A stretch of DNA of 64,000 nt from Nostoc sp. FACHB-892 (GTDB lineage Bacteria > Cyanobacteriota > Cyanobacteriia > Cyanobacteriales > Nostocaceae). The DNA is taken from assembly GCF_014698795.1 (NCBI RefSeq), contig NZ_JACJTR010000002.1, positions 1-64,000 on the forward strand, written 5' to 3'. The notes beneath the pieces are model-generated. The model ran no database searches and was not told the origin of the DNA. It was given only the letters and a program-made list of their open reading frames with translations. Position numbers and translations under genes: made by a program. This document shows positions 1 through 9,226 of this stretch, piece after piece (the first letter of the stretch is position 1; each line of letters begins with the position of its first letter).

Positions 1-132
1 TGTCATTGATGGAGTTCAAAGAAGAGGTGAAAAGAGAAGCTACAGTACACAACGTGTAAAATTTGACTCTCATTCTTCTGCTTAATTTTTTGTTACATAC
101 TTATAAAATTTCACCACGACTTACTTAGTTCT

Positions 133-519
133 GTGGCATTAGTCAATCACTTTATGATGGCTACAGTAGGAGCAGTATTGGGTTTATGGCTATTTGATGC
201 GATCGCCCTGTTAGGTTCAATTGCATTTGGGAAAACTGCAATGGGTGCGGGTGACGCTAAGTTAGCAGCCATGATGGGAGCCTGGTTAGGCTGGAAATAT
301 TTGCTCTTGGCTAGTTTTATTGCCTGTGCGTTAGGAGCGTTAATTGGCAGCAGTGTCATTATGCGTAGAAACAAAGCCACGAGTCACAAGACATCGCCAC
401 AAAGGTTAGGACAAAAGATGCCTTTTGGCCCTTTTCTGGCTTTAGGATCTGTAATTACTTTATTTAGCGGCGAAGCCATTTTGTCTAGCTATCTGCGGTT
501 ATTTTTTCCAGCGTTTTAA
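133..519 (+). pseudogene. Prepilin peptidase (A24 family), 5'-truncated remnant
   Basis: The 128 residues match the C-terminal half of type IV prepilin peptidases (PilD), membrane aspartic proteases that cut and methylate prepilins. The GAGDAKL motif with the second catalytic aspartate is present, followed by hydrophobic segments and the usual PFGPFLALG ending. The N-terminal half, which normally carries the zinc-binding CxxC pairs, the methylase domain and the first catalytic aspartate, is absent: reading upstream in frame meets a TGA at 64-66 after about 22 residues that do not look like PilD. The GTG at 133 is only the first possible start. I infer a truncated, probably inactive gene. A very short independent A24-only protein is the alternative. 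Confidence 0.7.
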
Positions 520-1522
520 ACTGGAGTGGGGAATGAGGCAGGGGAGCAGGGAGCAGGGAGCAGGGAGCAGGGAGTAAGAAAGAAGAGTTTTCCTCTCTGC
601 TCCCCGCACCGCGTCCCTCTGCCTCTTTCCCATGCTCCATGCCTATTCATAATAAATATTTATAATTCGTGACTGTAACCAGCATTACCCCATCTGCCCT
701 TTATATTTTGATAGTATTCAGGTTGTGACTTGTATTACCCTCGTGAACTACCCCGTAGTCTACACGGACGTAGCTCCCCCAATTCATCGGGAATAGCCCA
801 CAGAACTCCGTAGTTCTATTGGTCTGACATTCCCTCTAAGGGCAGAATTCCTTGTTCCCAAGGGCCAAATCTTTTACCCGTAACTCTGCCGTACTACTTC
901 AAAGAAGCAAGCTAAGTGTAGCGTCCCGTAGGGAAAGGTTTTCTTGCAACATATACCTGCTTGATTTTCGCTTGTGGCATTGATGGTCAAGATACTAACT
1001 ATAATACCCGAAAAATCGGTGATTCCTTATATATCCTGGATGCGATCGCCATCACCCGCTCACAATACCTACCTTATGAATATCTTGTTCGCGTTAGCGT
1101 CTGTCTACGACACGCTGCGCGAACGTAGAGAAGGTGGAGACTTCCGAAATCCGTTAACGACGATTAAGCGTTGGCAAGCACAACTAGTGAAACAGATGCT
1201 GATTGCTCATAACCTAGCAATACGAATCATTGATTTGGGTAGGAGGGAGAAAGCATCTTATTTGGAGGTTGGTATTCTCATGGCTTTGTCAGTACGTCCA
1301 TATAATTAAGTCTGCTGAAAAAACAGCAAGATACTTGTATTGGCATAAGTATTTTCGTTAAGCTGGCAACCAAAGATGAAAATTAAGGTCTGAATTGCTT
1401 AAAAGCTTAATTTGACGATGTAGCCATTAGTCATTAATAAAAACAAATGACAAAAGGCTAAAGACAACCCGATACGGCTTGATATGTTTTCGACCTCATG
1501 CCCACTTAAAATAAAATAAAAA
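520..1522. other. Intergenic region with repeats and mobile-element debris
   Basis: No convincing gene lies between the peptidase remnant and accD. About four copies of a gggagca heptamer occur at 545-573. A structured GC-rich block at 735-960 looks like an IS605-type right end (listed separately). A palindromic repeat with arms GTTCGCG (1087-1093) and CGCGAAC (1118-1124) is typical of interspersed palindromes in Nostoc genomes. An open frame at 974-1309 runs through that palindrome and matches nothing I recognise. Confidence 0.55.
735..960 (-). mobile_element. Relic of an IS200/IS605-type (TnpB) right end
   Basis: Read on the minus strand, this block contains several short GC-rich hairpins (for example GAACT/AGTTC at 806-819 and ACTAC/GTAGT at 748-760) and ends near 745 with GGGGTAGTTCAC. 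That layout resembles the non-coding right end of IS605-family elements, where the 3' end of tnpB overlaps the omega RNA scaffold. No intact tnpB frame is present, so at most it is a solo end or deletion derivative. This is inferred from general appearance, not from an alignment. Confidence 0.35.
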
Positions 1523-2473
1523 ATGGCTAACAACGAAGAATCACGCGGTTTAAAGTCTCTATTTGATTGGTTTGCCAATCGACGGAAATCAGGATCTACC
1601 AGCCTCGAACGCCAAGAACGCGAAATTGCTGATGGACTGTGGCATAAATGTTCCAAATGTAGCGTTTTGGCATATACAAAAGACTTGAAAGCGAATCAGA
1701 TGGTTTGCGCCGAATGTGGTCATCACAATCGGGTAGACAGTGATGAGCGCATCCGTCAATTGATAGATCACAATACCTGGAAACCTCTAGACGAGCATTT
1801 GCGTCCAACCGATCCGCTAGAATTTCGTGATCGCAAACCCTACAGCGATCGCCTCCGGGAAACACAAGATAAAATTGGCTTAATAGACGCAGTTAAAACT
1901 GGTTTAGGTCAAATCAATGGTTTGCCCATTGCCCTTGGGGTTATGGACTTCCGCTTCATGGGTGGTAGCATGGGTTCGGTAGTGGGAGAAAGACTCACCC
2001 GCATGATTGAGCAAGCCACTCAACGGCGGTATCCTGTGGTTATCGTCTGTACCTCTGGTGGCGCGAGGATGCAAGAAGGAATGCTCTCTCTGATGCAGAT
2101 GGCGAAAATTTCCGCAGCCCTACAGCGCCATAAAGACGCACGACTATTATATATTCCTGTTTTGACCAATCCTACAACGGGCGGCGTTACCGCAAGTTTT
2201 GCAATGTTAGGCGATATCATTTTGGCAGAACCCAAGGCAACCATTGGTTTTGCCGGTCGGCGAGTGATTGAGCAAACCCTACGGGAAAAACTACCCGACG
2301 ATTTTCAGACTGCTGAAGATTTGCTCCTGCACGGTTTTGTTGATGATATCGTACCCCGTACCCAATTAAAAAATACCCTAGCCCAGCTAATTGCCCTACA
2401 CCAGCCTGTACTAACAACACCTCAGATGGTTTTGTGGGAAACAATGTCCTTAACTTCTTCCGCCGCAGAATAG
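1523..2473 (+). CDS. accD: Acetyl-CoA carboxylase carboxyltransferase subunit beta
   Basis: This 316-residue protein is the beta half of the carboxyltransferase that moves CO2 from carboxybiotin to acetyl-CoA, giving malonyl-CoA for fatty-acid synthesis in the cytoplasm. The N-terminal zinc ribbon is complete: Cys43, Cys46, Cys62 and Cys65 (CSKC and CAEC). The crotonase-like core follows, with [12 protein letters not shown] and [17 protein letters not shown], typical of AccD substrate and oxyanion loops. Length is normal for cyanobacteria. The ATG at 1523 starts directly at the conserved N-terminus. The gene appears monocistronic and is followed by a long hairpin shared with the convergent MFS gene. 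Confidence 0.97.
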   Translation: MANNEESRGLKSLFDWFANRRKSGSTSLERQEREIADGLWHKCSKCSVLAYTKDLKANQMVCAECGHHNRVDSDERIRQLIDHNTWKPLDEHLRPTDPLEFRDRKPYSDRLRETQDKIGLIDAVKTGLGQINGLPIALGVMDFRFMGGSMGSVVGERLTRMIEQATQRRYPVVIVCTSGGARMQEGMLSLMQMAKISAALQRHKDARLLYIPVLTNPTTGGVTASFAMLGDIILAEPKATIGFAGRRVIEQTLREKLPDDFQTAEDLLLHGFVDDIVPRTQLKNTLAQLIALHQPVLTTPQMVLWETMSLTSSAAE

Positions 2474-2492
2474 TTAAAAGTCAAAAGTGATG

Positions 2493-2545
2493 AGTTAGGA
2501 GTGAAGAGTTATGAGTGTAAAATTCATAACTCCTCACTCCTAACT
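2493..2545. terminator. Hairpin between convergent accD and MFS genes
   Basis: An inverted repeat with arms at 2493-2514 and 2524-2545 (one unpaired base per arm) encloses a 9-nt loop. It sits between two convergent genes and is built from the 'gttaggagt/actcctaac' sequence that recurs after other genes in this window (28421-28475, 30265-30296). A bidirectional terminator role is inferred. No long T-run follows. Confidence 0.55.
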
Positions 2546-2569
2546 TTTAACTCCTCACTTTTCCTTCCC

Positions 2570-3997
2570 TCATCTTCCTGCCTCTTTGACAAAAAGCAAT
2601 GGAACAAGCGCTACTAGTCGGAATAGGCTAGAGAGTGCGAACAACCCCAGCAAGCCACCAAACTGAGCAAATTGGATGATGAAGCTGCCTATAGTTGCGC
2701 CTAAAGCACCACTCCCTCCAGCAACAGCAGCTGCGATCGCAAAATAGATAGACTGATTTTTAGTTGGTGCGATCGCCAATTGTATATTGTTGTTGCACAA
2801 GTCAATCGCCGCCCAAGTACCTCCAGTCAAAATGTGTAACAGGGGTAACCACAACCAGATATCAAGGCTATTAACACCAATCCCCAGCCAAAGCAGTGGT
2901 GTGGCTGCAACCAAAATCCCAATACCGATAAGAATGGGACGATTGCCTATTTTGTCTGCTAATTTGCCCCACAGGATGAGCATCAGCAAAGTCGCCCCCG
3001 CCTGAAGGCTGTTGTAGATAGTTACGTAGCTCACGTCTAAATCGAGCGTATCGAGCATATAAAGGTTAAAAAACGGACTGCTGAGGTTAACAGCAAGCGC
3101 CCAGAAGCTGAAATACAGCAGAAATCTCAAAAAGTTAGAGTTTTTCCAGATGCTGGAAGCTGGCGCAACAGGTGGGGTCGAATCCTCAACTGAACTCTCC
3201 CCTTTGCTCCCTGCTAAGAACTCCCTTGCCTCTTGTTCAATCTCATTTGTTTGAGGTAACTTACCATAATAAGTGTTTTGCGATCGCGGATTCATATCCA
3301 CCTGGAAATATTGGCACCCTAATCCCACAATCCCAAACACTATCCCTACCAGCAGAACTACCCCATAGCCTTGGAGACTTCCACCATACCAATGTGATAC
3401 AAATAAACCCGCCACTGGTACGCAAACCAAATTTGTGAGGCTAGCAGCACTATTGCGTATCCCAAAATACCTGCCTCGCAATTGCCGGGGAACTATCATT
3501 GCTACCCAACTTAGCCATGATGCCGCTCCTAATCCTCCCAAAAGATTGCTGAATAGGACAATCAGGAGTGTCAATATTACTAACTGGTGAGTATTAATTA
3601 CCCCCAAGCTTACGCCTGCAATACCAATTACTAGAACCAGCCATAGCAGCCGACCAACTCCGTGTGTCCGAAGAGAATATTGAAAACGGCTAGTGCTGCG
3701 TTCAGACAAGTAAGCACCCAACGGCTGAATCAGATTGACCAACATGGGGATGGAGCATAGCATCCCAAATACCACTGGACTAGCACCCAATTCCACCAAG
3801 AAATTGCTGAGTAAAATCCCGCCAGTTCCAAGGGAGTAAACTGCTGCTAAGACAGAATCTGTAGTAGAGGCTTTTAAACTAGTGCGAATTGCATCCTTGG
3901 GAATTCGAGAGTTTGGAGGAATTGTTGGTGATGGTAAGGCAATCTGGGGAATTTCCAGAGTCAGTGGCACAGTTGTTTCAACCTGAACAATATCCAT
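2570..3997 (-). CDS. Major facilitator superfamily transporter
   Basis: The 475-residue protein has two sets of about six hydrophobic helices separated by a polar central loop (roughly residues 235-280), the standard MFS layout. Residues 170-180 (VPRQLRGRYFGIRN) resemble the cytoplasmic-loop RGR motif, and WGKLADKIGNRPILIG in the second half is the matching 'G-x-L-a-D-r-x-G-r' motif between helices 8 and 9. The protein should be a proton- or solute-coupled inner-membrane carrier. Nothing in the sequence reveals the substrate. The start is the ATG at 3997 with a polar N-terminal tail of about 45 residues. Confidence 0.85.
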   Translation of the reverse strand: MDIVQVETTVPLTLEIPQIALPSPTIPPNSRIPKDAIRTSLKASTTDSVLAAVYSLGTGGILLSNFLVELGASPVVFGMLCSIPMLVNLIQPLGAYLSERSTSRFQYSLRTHGVGRLLWLVLVIGIAGVSLGVINTHQLVILTLLIVLFSNLLGGLGAASWLSWVAMIVPRQLRGRYFGIRNSAASLTNLVCVPVAGLFVSHWYGGSLQGYGVVLLVGIVFGIVGLGCQYFQVDMNPRSQNTYYGKLPQTNEIEQEAREFLAGSKGESSVEDSTPPVAPASSIWKNSNFLRFLLYFSFWALAVNLSSPFFNLYMLDTLDLDVSYVTIYNSLQAGATLLMLILWGKLADKIGNRPILIGIGILVAATPLLWLGIGVNSLDIWLWLPLLHILTGGTWAAIDLCNNNIQLAIAPTKNQSIYFAIAAAVAGGSGALGATIGSFIIQFAQFGGLLGLFALSSLFRLVALVPLLFVKEAGR

Positions 3998-4194
3998 AAT
4001 GTATGTTTATGATTAAAGCATTCTGGGAGTAATTCGGTTGCAAAGGAACTCAGTATGCTTTTTTAGCATTTCTAATAATTTTTCGTTATTTTAGCTTGCA
4101 ATTCTAAACAAAAATTTACAATAAGCAAAATCTTATTTCTTGAGAACAAAAAGTACAAGTAAGAAGAGAGAGACTGTTATCTGTCTGTGATCAA

Positions 4195-4698
4195 GAAAAA
4201 GCCTACAATTACCAAGGAAACTTTCAGCATCTACCGCAGTCACCATTAAGCTCAGTGGCTGGGGAGGTTTTCCTACTGAGCAAGAACTTTTGATGCATGT
4301 ACTGCAAGACTTTGAGACAAAAGATCCAACTATTAAGGTCAAATATGAGGTGATTTCTGACCAAATATTAATATATGGATGTAATCAAAACTCGTTTAGT
4401 TGGGGAAGCTGCGCCTAATGTCTTTTATTTGGATACGCTGGAAGCTCCTTTCTTGATGAGTCAAAATGTCCTAGAACCGTTATATGCTTACATCACCCCC
4501 GAATTTGACCTAGCAGACTTCGAGGATACCTTACTAGACAGTTTCAAATACCAGAATTAGATTTATGGTCTTCTCAAAGACTATTCTACTCTTGCTCTAT
4601 TTTATAACAAAAAAGCCTTCGCCGCCCCAGGCTTGAGTAATCCACCAGCTACTTGGGATGAACTAAAGCTAAATCAGCAAATTAGGGCGATGGAGTAA
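4195..4698 (+). pseudogene. Sugar ABC transporter substrate-binding protein, fragment
   Basis: Three reading-frame pieces join into the N-terminal third of a family-1 (MalE-like) solute-binding protein. They are VTIKLSGWGGFPTEQ..KYEVISDQ (4239-4365, frame 3), then MDVIKTRLVGEAAPNVFYLD (from 4378, frame 1), then IYGLLKDYSTLALFYNKKAF (4561 on, frame 1). The defects are a frameshift at about 4365-4375, a premature TAG at 4558-4560 and loss of everything after PATWDELK. The permease remnants of the same operon lie on the same strand at 7440-8223, so the operon has been broken by deletion and insertion. Confidence 0.8.
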
Positions 4699-4971
4699 GC
4701 AATCTTTCTCAAAATTAGGAAACTCCAAAAAATAAATTATCCAATTTCACCTAATCAAAACGACTTTTTCTCCCCCTGCTCCCTGCTCCCCTGCTATCAG
4801 AGCAATGGGATATTTTTTTATTTGAAAGTCCCTGATCTCAGGCGATCGCTTAACAAGTTTTTCAGTTTCGCTAAGACGCTCATTGCAAACCTTAAACACT
4901 CATAGGTAATTATTCAAGTGTTTGTGGCAGATGTTTGAATGTTTTTTATCAATGTCGTAATGTTGACCCAA

Positions 4972-6384
4972 TTATTTATAGGATTGCAATTTTGAGTTCC
5001 CTGAAGAGCTGCGCTTGGTGAGTGAACCAATACCTAATGCACTCAATGCTACTAACATACTCAATATAGAAGTCGGTTCAGGAACTTTTTTTGTAGTGTC
5101 AATCCTCAGGACTTGTCCTTGTCCTGGGCGATCGCCTTTATTTGAAACGTAGATGTTACCATCAGGACCAACAGTCAAGGCAGTGGCAGACTCTAACCCA
5201 TTACCACTCAGCAGCGTTGTCCGAGTTCCATCAGGAGCTATTTGCACTAAAGAAGCATCTGAAATACCTTTCCACTGTGGTTCATTGCCATACTGTAAAG
5301 CATACAAATTACTTTCAGCATCAAAAGCCAAGTCACTCAGTTGGGTAAAACCATCAGCGTAAACTGTAGTTTCACCATCACCTTCAACACGAAAAATCCT
5401 CGCTTTACCTTCTGGAAAAGGGAAACCAGTGTATTCGCTCACATATATTGCACCATCGGGTCCAAATGTAACACCTGTAGGTACTGATTGAATTTCAATC
5501 TCCTGCGGTGTTTGTCCAGGTAGCGGTGCATCAGGAGGTGCTACTTGCCCTGGCTCAGGAGTGGGGAAAATGGGATTAGTAATCTTTTGTGTAGGAAGCA
5601 CAGTTAATGACTTTAAATCACTTCCATCAAGCCCCACAGTCAAAACGTTGTTTGCAGCCGCATCAACAATATAAGCAGTATCATCATTAATTGTAAAAGC
5701 ATAGGGATTGCTAGCTATTTCACCACTAACATCAAGCACATCAACCCCATCTGCATTATTAGCGAATTCGTATTTTGCCAAATCAGCAATACTTTTCAAT
5801 GAACCTGTTTCCAGGTCTACCTTATAAAGCTGCCCCCAGCTTGGAGAATTTTTTGGAAAATCAGAAATAGTTGGATTACCACCATACCCAATTAAAAGAT
5901 AAGCATTTCCCAAGCGATCAAATTGAATATCTTGAGGGCCTTCACCTGTATTACCAGTAGGTCTTAATGCTATTGAAGGTAATCCTGTAATTACACGTTC
6001 TTGCTTCCCATCCTTAACTCTAGTTACAGCACCACTTGTACCAGCACATGAAAGCAGACCTTCCAAACTAGGGCCAGGAATACATCGTCCATTTCCCCCC
6101 ACGCCTGACTCTGTAATATAGAGACTTCCGTCAGGAGCAAAATTCAGACCACGGACATTATCAAGGCCCTCAGCAACCACACTAAATGACGCAGCTTTTG
6201 CTGGTTTTATTCCAGAAAAAACTGCAAGGCAAATAGTAATAAATATAAAACTAAGGGCAGATTTAGTAAATAAAGATAAAGGCATTTGATAATCCAAATA
6301 GGGTAGTAGTCTGTCAAAAAATAATTGAGGTGTGGAGATTGTTCGTAGTTTGCGCTGTTTTTCAAAACAACGCAAACTTGACAA
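4972..6384 (-). CDS. ScyD/ScyE-family beta-propeller-like protein, PEP-CTERM anchored
   Basis: The protein is exported. A signal peptide (FIFITICLAVFSG, cleavage near AKAAS) begins after Met34, so the ATG at 6285 is a likelier start than 6384. The body has repeated NHL/SMP-30-like blades with the signature 'FAPDGSLYITE', 'FGPDGAIYVSE' and 'VGPDGNIYVSN'. The C-terminus has VPEPTSILS, a hydrophobic helix and a basic tail, a PEP-CTERM sorting signal. NHL-like proteins of this kind include ScyD and ScyE of scytonemin clusters, but no other scytonemin gene is here, so the function is unknown. The gene lies between fragments of a broken ABC operon on the opposite strand. Confidence 0.75.
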   Translation of the reverse strand: MSSLRCFEKQRKLRTISTPQLFFDRLLPYLDYQMPLSLFTKSALSFIFITICLAVFSGIKPAKAASFSVVAEGLDNVRGLNFAPDGSLYITESGVGGNGRCIPGPSLEGLLSCAGTSGAVTRVKDGKQERVITGLPSIALRPTGNTGEGPQDIQFDRLGNAYLLIGYGGNPTISDFPKNSPSWGQLYKVDLETGSLKSIADLAKYEFANNADGVDVLDVSGEIASNPYAFTINDDTAYIVDAAANNVLTVGLDGSDLKSLTVLPTQKITNPIFPTPEPGQVAPPDAPLPGQTPQEIEIQSVPTGVTFGPDGAIYVSEYTGFPFPEGKARIFRVEGDGETTVYADGFTQLSDLAFDAESNLYALQYGNEPQWKGISDASLVQIAPDGTRTTLLSGNGLESATALTVGPDGNIYVSNKGDRPGQGQVLRIDTTKKVPEPTSILSMLVALSALGIGSLTKRSSSGNSKLQSYK

Positions 6385-6459
6385 ACTAGTAGAGGATTAC
6401 GAGTATTTGCGTTAACTATTGACTACAAGCTTTAGATATTGCATTTATTCCACCTGAGA

Positions 6460-7104
6460 TCATCCAGCAAATCTACGGTAGCGTCGGTGCAACAGAAAAC
6501 TGGCTCCAATCAAACCTATGCTAATTAGTGGTGTTATAGTTGTTGTTTCTGGAATTTCCTGGGGAACTTCGATAAAACCGCTTACTAAAGCCTGACCCTT
6601 CAATGTAATAGTTTCTCCTAGAATAACTATGTCCTCTTCTGAGAATAATAGTGTGCTTGTAGCGTTTTTGAATATGCCTTCACCATCGGTGATATTTACG
6701 ACACCAGAACCTTTAGCCGTCAGATTTTCAAAATTAACTGAAGCACTAGCATCACTTGTTGCAAATAACTTATTAGTACCGTCACCAAATAGAATGTAGC
6801 CTAACGGGAAACCTTGGACACCAAATACTGCTGGATTGTTGTTAAAAGTGAGATTTCCATTGGTATCTAGCACGGAGTATGTTAAACCCTCGTATAGTCC
6901 TAAATCATATGGAGCATCATCACTCACACCTACTTCAAATACCTTTGAAACATTGCCTGAGATCGACTCAATGTTAACTGTTGTGCGATAGTTGCCAGCA
7001 AATGGATATATGGTTTGCGCTGTTGCTCTCATTGCATCTGAGCAAACGCTAATGAAGGTGAGAACTAATGGAACTAAACACACCTGGAGTGAGCGAAGCA
7101 TCAT
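6460..7104 (-). CDS. Secreted hypothetical protein with PEP-CTERM-like anchor
   Basis: The 214-residue protein has an N-terminal signal peptide (LVPLVLTFISVCS, cleavage near TAQT), a beta-rich, aspartate- and asparagine-containing body, and a C-terminal IPETTTITPLISIG helix followed by HRRYRR. That C-terminus is a divergent PEP-CTERM signal with IPE replacing the usual PEP. It lies 75 bp upstream of the ScyD-like gene on the same strand, so the two may be cotranscribed. I do not recognise the body domain. A secreted, surface-sorted protein is the most that can be said. Confidence 0.6.
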   Translation of the reverse strand: MMLRSLQVCLVPLVLTFISVCSDAMRATAQTIYPFAGNYRTTVNIESISGNVSKVFEVGVSDDAPYDLGLYEGLTYSVLDTNGNLTFNNNPAVFGVQGFPLGYILFGDGTNKLFATSDASASVNFENLTAKGSGVVNITDGEGIFKNATSTLLFSEEDIVILGETITLKGQALVSGFIEVPQEIPETTTITPLISIGLIGASFLLHRRYRRFAG

Positions 7105-7439
7105 TTAAAATTTCTAACCTCAGAAACTATTGATTTTGACAACAAGTTTGGGTATTCAATTTTTGGAAATATGTTACTTTTGCAAAATTCTTTACAATTT
7201 GCGTAAATTGTATGAGTTGTTCTCTAGAGGAAACAATCTGAATATTTTGAAACTAAAAAATTAACGCAAACAGACTCTACGGAATTATAGTCTACAAGTT
7301 TCAAGATGCAGTCGCAATGAATTATCTTTTGATAAAATTGTCAATTTTTTCTTATTACTAAACTGCCTTTCTAAGTAATTTAAGAATTCTCACAGACTTA
7401 TTTAGGGTGGTAGAGAATTTCTTTATCTGAACATTTGGT
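7105..7439. other. AT-rich intergenic stretch
   Basis: This stretch lies upstream of the minus-strand secreted protein and in front of the permease remnants. It is AT-rich and shows no frame, RNA or strong repeat. It probably contains the promoter of the 7104 gene and the deletion junction that removed the rest of the sugar-binding protein gene. Confidence 0.4.
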
Positions 7440-7822
7440 CAACGGCACCGTTTTTCATGGTGATTTATCTGGCGGCGTTGCAGGATATACCCTAAACACT
7501 TTATGAGGCGGCGAAACTTGATGGCGCAAATGGGTGGCGGCAATTTATCTACATTACCCTTCCCTTGCTGAAGCCTGTAACCTTATTTGTGGTGGCAGTG
7601 GGGGTGATTGGGACTTTTCAACTTTTTGACTAGTCTTACATCTTTTCTGGCGGTACTGGCGGGTCAAACAACGCTACCTTAACTGTGGTGCTAATTTACC
7701 AAGCTGTGTTTCGGAATTTACAAATGGGATATGCAGCTGCGATCGCATTTTTATTAGCAGCAGTGATCATTGCCATCACTTTGATTCAACGGCGACTTTT
7801 CGAAGGCGAAGATTGTCCATAG
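7440..7822 (+). pseudogene. Sugar ABC transporter permease (MalF-like), fragment
   Basis: In one frame the DNA encodes the C-terminal part of a binding-protein-dependent permease. It includes the 'EAAKLDGANGWRQF' loop (EAA motif) that contacts the ATPase, and a final LIQRRLFEGED. Two in-frame stops interrupt it: TAA at 7493-7495, next to the EAA motif, and TAG at 7631-7633. The N-terminal half is missing. This is the partner of the binding-protein fragment at 4195-4698 and of the second permease remnant that follows 1 bp later. Confidence 0.85.
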
Positions 7823-7823
7823 C

Positions 7824-8223
7824 ATGGTTAATGCCACTTTTATTTTCATGATGCGGCAGTTTTTTGTTAATTTTCCTAAAGAACTAGAAGAAGCAGCGCA
7901 ACTCAATGGCTTAAATACCTTTGGAATTTTCCGACATATTGTCTTAACCTTTAGCAAAACCAGCACTGGCGGCACAGGCAGTTTTTGTATTCATGGGGAG
8001 TTGGAATAATTTTTTACTACCTATAGTTATCCTATTTGACCCAGAAATGTTTACTCTCCCCTTAAGGCTGAACACCTTTAAAGGTCAATACATTAGTTAT
8101 TGGAACTACATTATGGCGGCTTCTATGGTCTTTACCCTACCAGTTTTAGGTATTTACGCCTTTTTAACCCTTACTTTATTCAAAGCGTCACCTTTACCGG
8201 GGGAAAAGGCTAATAGTCATTAG
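7824..8223 (+). pseudogene. Sugar ABC transporter permease (MalG-like), fragment
   Basis: The fragment begins inside a permease (NATFIFMMRQFF) and contains the EAA loop 'ELEEAAQLNGLNTFGIF'. A frameshift between about 7970 and 7995 moves the frame to FMGSWNNFLLPIVIL, the conserved region after the EAA loop. A second single-base loss near 8162 scrambles the ending, where the shifted frame would read FIQSVTFTGGKG. The N-terminal half is missing. It is clearly non-functional. Confidence 0.85.
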
Positions 8224-8386
8224 TCAAAAGTTAAAAATTCTTCCCCTTCTTCCCCTACTTCCCCTACTCCTTCTGCCCTCTTTCCCCCTCCCGATCCCCA
8301 AACAGTATTTTGGGCAACAAATTGCACTCCTAACGTGATATTGGTATTACAGCGACTCAATCTCTATCTATCAGTTAACAAGCATT

Positions 8387-8602
8387 ATGGGTTTTGCAGA
8401 CCTATCGATCGCAGAGATAGCAGCCGACTACAGCATTCCTGTAGAAAAAGTGTTTTCTCTGTGCAACCAACTGGGAATCGCCTACAAACACCAAAAGACT
8501 CGTTTGGCGTTAGAAGATGCAAAGGCAATTATTTCCCAAATATCGTCTGAAATAGGCCCAAAAGGTACTAGCAGCTCGGTGGGTGATAACGAAGTCACCT
8601 GA
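8387..8602 (+). CDS. Small conserved-looking protein upstream of psbV
   Basis: The 71-residue protein (MGFADLSIAEIAADYSIPVE...) has a helix-turn-helix-like start (LSIAEIAADYSIPVEKVFSLCNQLGI) similar in pattern to the small DNA-binding fold at the N-terminus of IF-2 or MerR-type domains. The C-terminal part is charged and probably helical. I preferred this frame over the overlapping 8335-8550 frame because its composition is protein-like. It ends 132 bp before psbV on the same strand. A regulatory role in psbV expression is only a guess. Confidence 0.55.
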   Translation: MGFADLSIAEIAADYSIPVEKVFSLCNQLGIAYKHQKTRLALEDAKAIISQISSEIGPKGTSSSVGDNEVT

Positions 8603-8734
8603 AGGGTTATCTCGGGCTTTGGCTAATCACTGATAGCTAATGATAAAAAACAGTGAGTCATTAGCAATTAGCAGCTTGGAGATTGAGAATCGCTTTCTTA
8701 GCTGTGTTGAGCGTCAAAATTTTTAAGGGGAAAC

Positions 8735-9226
8735 ATGTTTAGAAGACTAATTGGCGTTGTTGTGGTTACTGTTTTACTCTCGTTTCAGTTGCTTGTCGGT
8801 AGCGCGACAGCAGTGGAACTAGACAAAGCTACCCGGACAGTGCCATTAAATGCTGAAGGTGATACCGTTGTACTTAGCCTTAAACAAATCAAAGAAGGCA
8901 AACGCTTATTTAATTACGCTTGCGCCCAATGTCATGCTGGGGGAGTTACCAAGGTAAACCAGAATGTTGGACTTACTCCAGAGGATCTGGCACTGGCAAC
9001 ACCCAACCGTAATAACATTGAAGGCTTGGTGGATTACCTGAAAAATCCCACTACTTACGATGGGGAAGAAGAGATTTCCGAAATCCATCCCAGTATCAAA
9101 AGCGCAGATATTTTCACAGAAATGCGAAATCTGACAGATGAGGACTTGGAGGCGATCGCCGGTCATATTCTCTTACAACCTAAAATCGTTGGCACTAAGT
9201 GGGGAGGCGGAAAAATCTATTACTAA
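8735..9226 (+). CDS. psbV: Photosystem II cytochrome c-550
   Basis: PsbV is an extrinsic lumenal subunit of photosystem II that stabilises the manganese cluster. The 163-residue precursor has a signal peptide ending near ATA26. The mature protein begins VELDKATR. The haem site CAQCH is at residues 63-67, and the second axial ligand is His118 in SEIHPS. In mature numbering these are His41 and His92, as known for the family. The C-terminal IVGTKWGGGKIYY is typical. The RBS AAGGGG precedes the ATG. Plastocyanin and cytochrome c6 genes follow on the same strand. Confidence 0.98.
   Translation: MFRRLIGVVVVTVLLSFQLLVGSATAVELDKATRTVPLNAEGDTVVLSLKQIKEGKRLFNYACAQCHAGGVTKVNQNVGLTPEDLALATPNRNNIEGLVDYLKNPTTYDGEEEISEIHPSIKSADIFTEMRNLTDEDLEAIAGHILLQPKIVGTKWGGGKIYY

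Noticed and set aside
3-59. Eighteen codons open from the window edge to a TAA at 57-59
   Set aside because: It could be the end of a gene outside the window, but it is too short to support.
974-1309. 111-codon frame upstream of accD
   Set aside because: It has no ribosome site, runs across a palindromic Nostoc repeat at 1087-1124 and resembles no family. It is treated as chance.
8335-8550. 71-codon frame overlapping the 8387-8602 gene
   Set aside because: Composition is Arg/Ser/Cys-rich and unlike protein; the other frame is better.
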